Shown here one piece after another: positions 7,007-11,019 of a stretch of 11,019 nucleotides of DNA. The first letter of the stretch is position 1. Every line of letters begins with the position of its first letter. Source of the stretch: Flavobacteriales bacterium (GTDB taxonomy: Bacteria; Bacteroidota; Bacteroidia; Flavobacteriales_D; Sanyastnellaceae); the NCBI GenBank assembly GCA_028823435.1, contig JAPKBK010000039.1:1-11019 (forward strand), given 5' to 3'. Both the position numbers and the translations under genes were made by a program. The notes beneath the pieces are model-generated. The model worked only from the letters and a program-made list of their open reading frames with translations, made no database searches and was not told where the DNA came from.

Positions 7007-8416
7007 GTGAATTACGAAAACGCCCTCAAACACAAAGTCTTTAAAGCCATAGGCAAAACTGCTGACGGGCGTGGTGAACGTGCTTTTGTCATCGGAGGAT
7101 ATGTCCGTGATTTAATTATTGGGCGACCTTCGAATGACATTGATGTTGTGACTGAAGGCAAAGGGATTGATCTCGCAAAAGCTGTTGCAAAAGAACTAGG
7201 CATTAAGCATGTGAATGTCTTTAAGACCTATGGTACCGCAATGTTCAACTACGGAAACCTAGAAATTGAATTTGTCGGTGCGCGAAAGGAATCGTACGCC
7301 AGAGAGAGTCGGAAACCCATCGTTGAAGATGGCACACTTGAAGACGACCAAAACCGACGCGACTTCACGATCAACGCAATGGCACTCTCCTTAAATTCAA
7401 AGAACTACGGAGAACTGATAGATCCATTTAACGGCCTAAGAGACATAGACCTCGGAGTGATTCGCACACCATTGGACCCGGACATCACATTCAGCGACGA
7501 CCCCCTCAGAATGATGAGAGCGGTGCGTTTTGCCACCCAGCTTGGATTTACAATCGTACCTGAAAGTTTAGATGCCCTGAAGCGAAATGCAGAACGTCTG
7601 GACATCATCTCTATGGAGAGAATCCATACGGAACTTAATAAAATAATCCTCACACAAAAACCGGGGAAAGGCTTTAAAATACTAGCAAACACTGGTTTAC
7701 TGGCGCGTTTCTTCCCTGAGATGGTGGCCTTGCAAGGGGCGGAAAAGAGAGATGGCATAGGGCACAAAGACAACTTTTTTCACACCCTGCAAGTTCTCGA
7801 AAACGTGTGTGCCAAGAGTGATGATTTATGGCTCCGTTGGTCAGCGATAATGCATGACATCGCCAAACCACCTACAAAGCGTTTCGATAAAAAGAACGGA
7901 TGGACCTTCCATGGTCATGAAGACAAAGGCGCCAGAATGGTTCCTGTGATTTTCTCTCGTCTGAAGCTTCCAATGGATGCAAAGATGAAGTTTGTTCAAA
8001 AACTCGTCCTGTTGCACCTTCGCCCCATAGCGCTCACAAAAGAGATCGTGACAGATAGTGCGATTCGCAGACTGCTCAACGAAGCTGGAGATGACATTGA
8101 CGCACTGATGATTCTTTGCAGAGCAGATATAACCTCAAAAAATGAGGCCAAAGTCTCAAGGTATCTTAAAAACTATGACATTGTCGTCAAGAAGCTTAAG
8201 GAGGTAGAAGGCAATGACTCGGTGAGGAATTTCCAACCACCTGTCACAGGTGAGATGATCATGAATACCTTCGGAATTCCACCTTCGCGTCCGATCGGAG
8301 ATATCAAAAAAGCCATCAAAGAGGCAATCCTCGAAGGAGACATCAAAAACGATCCCGACGAAGCATTTGACCTCATGCTCACACTCGGTGCAGAGATGGG
8401 ACTGAAAAGGGTTTAA
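7007..8416 (+). CDS. cca: CCA tRNA nucleotidyltransferase with HD domain
   Basis: A 469-residue class II tRNA nucleotidyltransferase that adds or repairs the 3' CCA end of tRNA. The nucleotidyltransferase head shows GGYVRD (30-35), the metal-binding pair NDIDVV (D44, D46), EFVGARKESY (88-97), EDDQNRRDFTINAMA (112-126) and DPLRMMRAVRFATQLGF (165-181). ERIHTELNKI (204-213) lies in the following helical part. An HD phosphohydrolase domain follows, with FFHT (H259), IMHDIAKPPTKRF (H283, D284) and WTFHGHE (H302, H304). The start is GTG: an in-frame TAG at 6980 closes the frame upstream, no ATG lies between, and the N-terminus NYENALKHKVFKAI fits family starts. It could be specialised for only part of the CCA, but the usual single Bacteroidota enzyme is most likely. 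Its TAA abuts the glnS stop of the opposite strand. Confidence 0.95.
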   Translation: MNYENALKHKVFKAIGKTADGRGERAFVIGGYVRDLIIGRPSNDIDVVTEGKGIDLAKAVAKELGIKHVNVFKTYGTAMFNYGNLEIEFVGARKESYARESRKPIVEDGTLEDDQNRRDFTINAMALSLNSKNYGELIDPFNGLRDIDLGVIRTPLDPDITFSDDPLRMMRAVRFATQLGFTIVPESLDALKRNAERLDIISMERIHTELNKIILTQKPGKGFKILANTGLLARFFPEMVALQGAEKRDGIGHKDNFFHTLQVLENVCAKSDDLWLRWSAIMHDIAKPPTKRFDKKNGWTFHGHEDKGARMVPVIFSRLKLPMDAKMKFVQKLVLLHLRPIALTKEIVTDSAIRRLLNEAGDDIDALMILCRADITSKNEAKVSRYLKNYDIVVKKLKEVEGNDSVRNFQPPVTGEMIMNTFGIPPSRPIGDIKKAIKEAILEGDIKNDPDEAFDLMLTLGAEMGLKRV

Positions 8417-10069
8417 TTACTGACTTTTCCAGCTGTCACGCAATGTTAAGGCTCTGTTGAATACACCCTCCCCCTTTGTGTCTGGCGTGAAGTATCCCAG
8501 GCGCGTAAACTGATAGGTCGTTCCTGGTTGTGCATTTTTGAGCGAAGGTTCCAGTTTACAATTGGATAACACTTGAATCGACTCGGGATTGAGGAATTCC
8601 ATGTACGACTTCTCTTTGTGACCATCGGGGTTGGGGTCAGCAAACAGTCGGTCATAAAGACGTACTTCAGCATCAATCGCGTGGGTAGATTCAACCCAGT
8701 GTAGGGTTCCTTTTGCTTTGATTCCACTGGTATCTGATCCTGATTTTGAATTCTCAAAATAGTTCACATGGACTTCAGTGACTTTACCTGAATCGTCACA
8801 CACATGGTCGACATACTCCACTTTATACGCACTTTTTAATCGAACAACTTTCCCCGGAGCGAGTCGGAACCACTTGCGATTTGCCTCAATTTTAAAATCT
8901 TCAGCTTCTATAAAGAGCTCCCGCCCAAATGGAAGTTCTCGCGTGCCTGATTCAGGATCCTCGGGATTGTTTTCAGAGGGCAACATCTCAATTTGACCTT
9001 CGGGATAGTTGATGATGACGAGCTTAATGGGATCAAGAACTGCCATAACACGTGGCGCAACCCGATTGAGGTCGTCACGTAGCGCCCATTCCAAAAGACT
9101 TACATCGATAATGTTTTCGCGTTTGGCCACGCCTACTCTGTCAATAAACTCACGAATACTCGCAGGGGTATACCCTCGTCTTCTTAACCCACTGATCGTA
9201 GGCATTCGAGGGTCGTCCCAACCATCCACATAGCCTTCCTCGACGAGAGTCAGTAGTTTCCGCTTAGACATGACTGTATAGTTGAGGTTAAGACGGGCAA
9301 ATTCAGTTTGGCACGAAGGGAATATGTCAAGATTCTTGATATACCAATCGTACAAAGGCCTGTGCACTTCGAACTCAAGCGTACACAGACTGTGTGTAAT
9401 GCCTTCCAAACTGTCTGACTGGCCGTGCGCAAAGTCGTACATGGGATAAATACACCAATCATCTCCTGTGCGGTGATGTGTTGCATACATGATGCGATAC
9501 ATGAGAGGGTCACGCAAGTGCATATTGTCGTTTGCCATGTCAATTTTTGCACGTAAAACACGTGAACCTGCATCGAACTCACCTGCTTTCATGCGTTCGA
9601 ATAGATCACGGTTCTCTGCGGGACTGCGGTCTCTATGTGGGCTATGCTTACCAGCTTCTGTGGGGGTCCCTTTTTGTTCGGCTATTTGCTCAGATGTTTG
9701 GTCATCAACGTACGCTTTCCCGTCGTCTATAAGTTTAAGTGCAAGTGCAAACAATTCATTGAAGTAATCACTTGTAAAGAACTCTCCACCATTAGGTTCA
9801 AACCCTAGCCACTTTAAGTCTTCCCGTATTGCATCAACGTATTCAATCTCTTCTTTTATGGGGTTTGTATCGTCAAATCTGAGATTTGTCAATCCACCAT
9901 ATTCTTTCGCCAATCCGAAACCAATACAGATTGCTTTTGCATGTCCGATATGGAGATAACCATTAGGCTCAGGGGGGAAACGCGTATGCACAACTCCCCC
10001 ATTTTTACCAGCAGCTAGATCAGCATCAATCATTTGCTGAATAAAGTGTCTACTTTTGTTTTCTGACAT
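8417..10069 (-). CDS. glnS: Glutaminyl-tRNA synthetase
   Basis: A 550-residue class I synthetase that charges tRNA-Gln with glutamine; the length is close to E. coli GlnRS (about 554). The active-site blocks are complete: FPPEPNGYLHIGHAKAI (31-47, HIGH motif), NLRFDDTNP (62-70), DWCIYPMYDFAHGQSDSLEGITHSLCTLEF (204-233) and VMSKRKL (266-272, KMSKS motif). PPEPNG identifies GlnRS rather than GluRS. The C-terminal half forms the anticodon-binding barrels. I chose the ATG at 10069 (MSENKSRHFIQQMI) over one at 10084, because the five extra residues (MYFCT) overlap the promoter box and family homology starts at the former. It converges on cca with no intergenic base and is divergent from clpS. Presence of GlnRS suggests direct glutamine charging rather than sole reliance on the GatCAB route. 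Confidence 0.97.
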   Translation of the reverse strand: MSENKSRHFIQQMIDADLAAGKNGGVVHTRFPPEPNGYLHIGHAKAICIGFGLAKEYGGLTNLRFDDTNPIKEEIEYVDAIREDLKWLGFEPNGGEFFTSDYFNELFALALKLIDDGKAYVDDQTSEQIAEQKGTPTEAGKHSPHRDRSPAENRDLFERMKAGEFDAGSRVLRAKIDMANDNMHLRDPLMYRIMYATHHRTGDDWCIYPMYDFAHGQSDSLEGITHSLCTLEFEVHRPLYDWYIKNLDIFPSCQTEFARLNLNYTVMSKRKLLTLVEEGYVDGWDDPRMPTISGLRRRGYTPASIREFIDRVGVAKRENIIDVSLLEWALRDDLNRVAPRVMAVLDPIKLVIINYPEGQIEMLPSENNPEDPESGTRELPFGRELFIEAEDFKIEANRKWFRLAPGKVVRLKSAYKVEYVDHVCDDSGKVTEVHVNYFENSKSGSDTSGIKAKGTLHWVESTHAIDAEVRLYDRLFADPNPDGHKEKSYMEFLNPESIQVLSNCKLEPSLKNAQPGTTYQFTRLGYFTPDTKGEGVFNRALTLRDSWKSQ

Positions 10070-10073
10070 GGTG

Positions 10074-10100
10074 CAAAAATACATTGAGACTGTCCGCCAA
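10074..10100 (-). promoter_or_regulatory. Candidate promoter of glnS
   Basis: Read on the minus strand, TATTTTTG (10081 down to 10074) exactly fits TAnnTTTG, with a TTG (10100-10098) 16 bases upstream, slightly short of the usual -33/-7 spacing. The box ends only 4 bases before the glnS ATG, so transcription would start at or beside the start codon (leaderless or nearly so). Confidence 0.55.
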
Positions 10101-10120
10101 TAGCATGGATTATCACACCT

Positions 10121-10128
10121 TATCTTTG
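10121..10128 (+). promoter_or_regulatory. Candidate -7 promoter element for clpS
   Basis: TATCTTTG matches TAnnTTTG exactly and ends 9 bases before the clpS ATG, implying a leader of only a few bases. No good TTG is found 17-23 bases upstream. It lies in the 68-base divergent gap with the glnS promoter. Confidence 0.55.
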
Positions 10129-10137
10129 CAACAGTAA

Positions 10138-10446
10138 ATGAAGCACGAGATTAATATAAATCAAGGAATAAACTTCTCCATTGAGACTGAAGAAGAAGTC
10201 TTGGTGGAGGTGAATATTGATGACGGATGGAAACTGGTCGTGTACAACGACGACCACAATACGTTTGACCACGTGATTGAATGTTTGGTGTCCAGTTGCG
10301 GACATGAACCCCTTCAGGCCGAGCAATGTGCAATGATCATTCATTACAAAGGGAGGTGCGTTGTGAAAAATGGGGCTTTTAGCGATTTGGAACCCATGTG
10401 TACTTCTCTCTTAGAAGCGGACATAACAGCTGCGGTTGAACCTTAA
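10138..10446 (+). CDS. clpS: ATP-dependent Clp protease adaptor ClpS
   Basis: A 102-residue protein. ClpS delivers N-degron substrates to ClpA/ClpC-ClpP proteases in the cytoplasm. After an acidic, probably flexible N-terminal arm (residues 1-29) comes the ClpS core: WKLVVYNDDHNTFDHVIECL (31-50), with the N-terminal-residue-binding NDD (37-39), then HEPLQAEQCAMIIHYKGRC (56-74) including the conserved His69, and GAFSDLEPMC (79-88). Relative to E. coli ClpS, the pocket position of Met40 is Phe43 (NTF), which I believe is common in Bacteroidota. The start ATG follows a TAnnTTTG box by nine bases, with no Shine-Dalgarno. An FG-GAP protein gene begins ten bases after its TAA and may be read through from it. 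No ClpA or ClpC gene is in the window. Confidence 0.95.
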   Translation: MKHEININQGINFSIETEEEVLVEVNIDDGWKLVVYNDDHNTFDHVIECLVSSCGHEPLQAEQCAMIIHYKGRCVVKNGAFSDLEPMCTSLLEADITAAVEP

Positions 10447-10456
10447 AACATTTGCC

Positions 10457-11019
10457 ATGAGGTACTGTCTTCTTCTTATTTCTTTCATTCCATTTTATTT
10501 ACAAGCGCAAACATTCACAAACAATGCGCCTATGTGGGGTATCATCCAATATGATTGGGATGGGGTTTATGGTTCAGGGGTTTCCACTGTCGATTGGAAT
10601 ATGGATGGATGGGATGATTTGACATTCGGCAATTCATCTGGCGGATTAAGAACGTTCATAAACAATCAAGGAAATGGATTTACATCGATTAATTTACCTA
10701 TTATTCAGCAAACAGAATCAAAGTCAATCATGTGGCTAGACTTAGATGATGATGGAGATTTGGACTTTTACTACTCCGATGCAGCTGGCAGGATAGAAAT
10801 CATTGAAAACATTCACAATACTTCATTTGTCAATGTGACTGTCTTATCGAACATACCGCAAGTCAACGTCCCTACAGAAGGAAGTTCGTGGGGTGATTAT
10901 GACAACGATGGAGATCTTGATCTTTACATATGTAGATATTATGAAAATCCGGAAAATTTGAGTTCAGAATACAGAAATGTATTAATGAGAAACGAGGGTG
11001 ATTTTCAATTTACAGATGT
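10457..11019 (+). CDS. Secreted FG-GAP/VCBS repeat protein, partial (C-terminus beyond the window)
   Basis: The frame is open from the ATG at 10457 to the right edge (187 residues). Residues 1-18 (MRYCLLLISFIPFYLQAQ) are a signal peptide of Bacteroidota style, so the protein leaves the cytoplasm. Three calcium-binding loops of the FG-GAP/VCBS type are visible: DWNMDGWDD (46-54), DLDDDGDLDFYY (95-106) and DYDNDGDLDLYI (147-158), the last two with the DxDxDG core. Such repeats build beta-propellers in adhesins and surface proteins; Bacteroidota versions often end in a type IX secretion sorting domain, which would lie outside this window. No specific function can be assigned. The start is chosen because it yields the signal peptide; the next in-frame ATG (residue 26) would remove it. 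AACATTTG just upstream (10447-10454) is only a near match to a -7 box. Confidence 0.85.
   Translation, partial: MRYCLLLISFIPFYLQAQTFTNNAPMWGIIQYDWDGVYGSGVSTVDWNMDGWDDLTFGNSSGGLRTFINNQGNGFTSINLPIIQQTESKSIMWLDLDDDGDLDFYYSDAAGRIEIIENIHNTSFVNVTVLSNIPQVNVPTEGSSWGDYDNDGDLDLYICRYYENPENLSSEYRNVLMRNEGDFQFTD

Noticed and set aside
8404..8429. Bidirectional intrinsic terminator between cca and glnS
   Set aside because: The possible stem is only 6 bp and AT-rich with a 14-base loop and no flanking T-tract; not enough to annotate.
9250..9582. Minus-strand open frame of 110 codons inside glnS in another frame
   Set aside because: It is fully contained in glnS, whose motifs are complete; composition is typical of an out-of-frame reading.
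10447..10454. AACATTTG as promoter of the FG-GAP gene
   Set aside because: The first consensus base is missing and the box ends 2 bases before the ATG, so transcription would start inside the gene and lose the signal peptide start.
1..11019. Hidden defence system, mobile element, CRISPR array or RNA gene
   Set aside because: All but about 220 bases are explained by eleven recognisable genes; the gaps are at most 68 bases and hold no repeats, tRNA-like folds or transposase remnants.

Overview
The window looks like a piece of a Bacteroidota chromosome, most likely Flavobacteriales. The evidence is a GldF/GldG gliding-type ABC protein, Bacteroidota-type ClpS, PurC and CCA-enzyme sequences, no clear Shine-Dalgarno sequences, and TAnnTTTG (-7 type) promoter boxes directly in front of several start codons. 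It is gene-dense: eleven protein genes (two cut by the window ends) and no gap longer than about 70 bases. I saw no rRNA, tRNA, CRISPR array, insertion sequence or phage gene.

Left block, minus strand (4424 down to 1), probably one operon. In transcription order it holds a SAM hydroxide adenosyltransferase-family protein (DUF62), a small ABM-type dimeric barrel protein, a GldF-GldG fusion (ABC-2 permease plus auxiliary domain), and a DUF4340-type membrane-anchored protein that runs off the left edge. The spacings are 9 bases, an ATGA overlap, and 44 bases.

Central block, plus strand (4460 to 8416), divergent from the first across 35 bases. It holds a PhoH-family ATPase, purC (purine synthesis), a TsaC/Sua5 threonylcarbamoyl-AMP synthase (tRNA t6A) and a CCA-adding enzyme (tRNA 3' end). 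The first three are joined by ATGA stop/start overlaps. The fourth starts with GTG behind its own probable promoter.

Right block. glnS (minus strand) converges on cca with no base between the two stop codons. It is divergent from clpS across 68 bases that carry back-to-back promoter boxes. Ten bases after clpS, a secreted FG-GAP/VCBS repeat protein begins and runs off the right edge.

Most of this is housekeeping: purine synthesis, tRNA maturation and charging, and N-degron proteolysis. I found no convincing new multi-gene system. The points most worth a second look are the loss of the usual catalytic aspartate (Gln70) in the DUF62 protein, the single-chain GldF-GldG fusion followed by DUF4340, and promoter boxes so close to start codons that very short or leaderless mRNAs are predicted.
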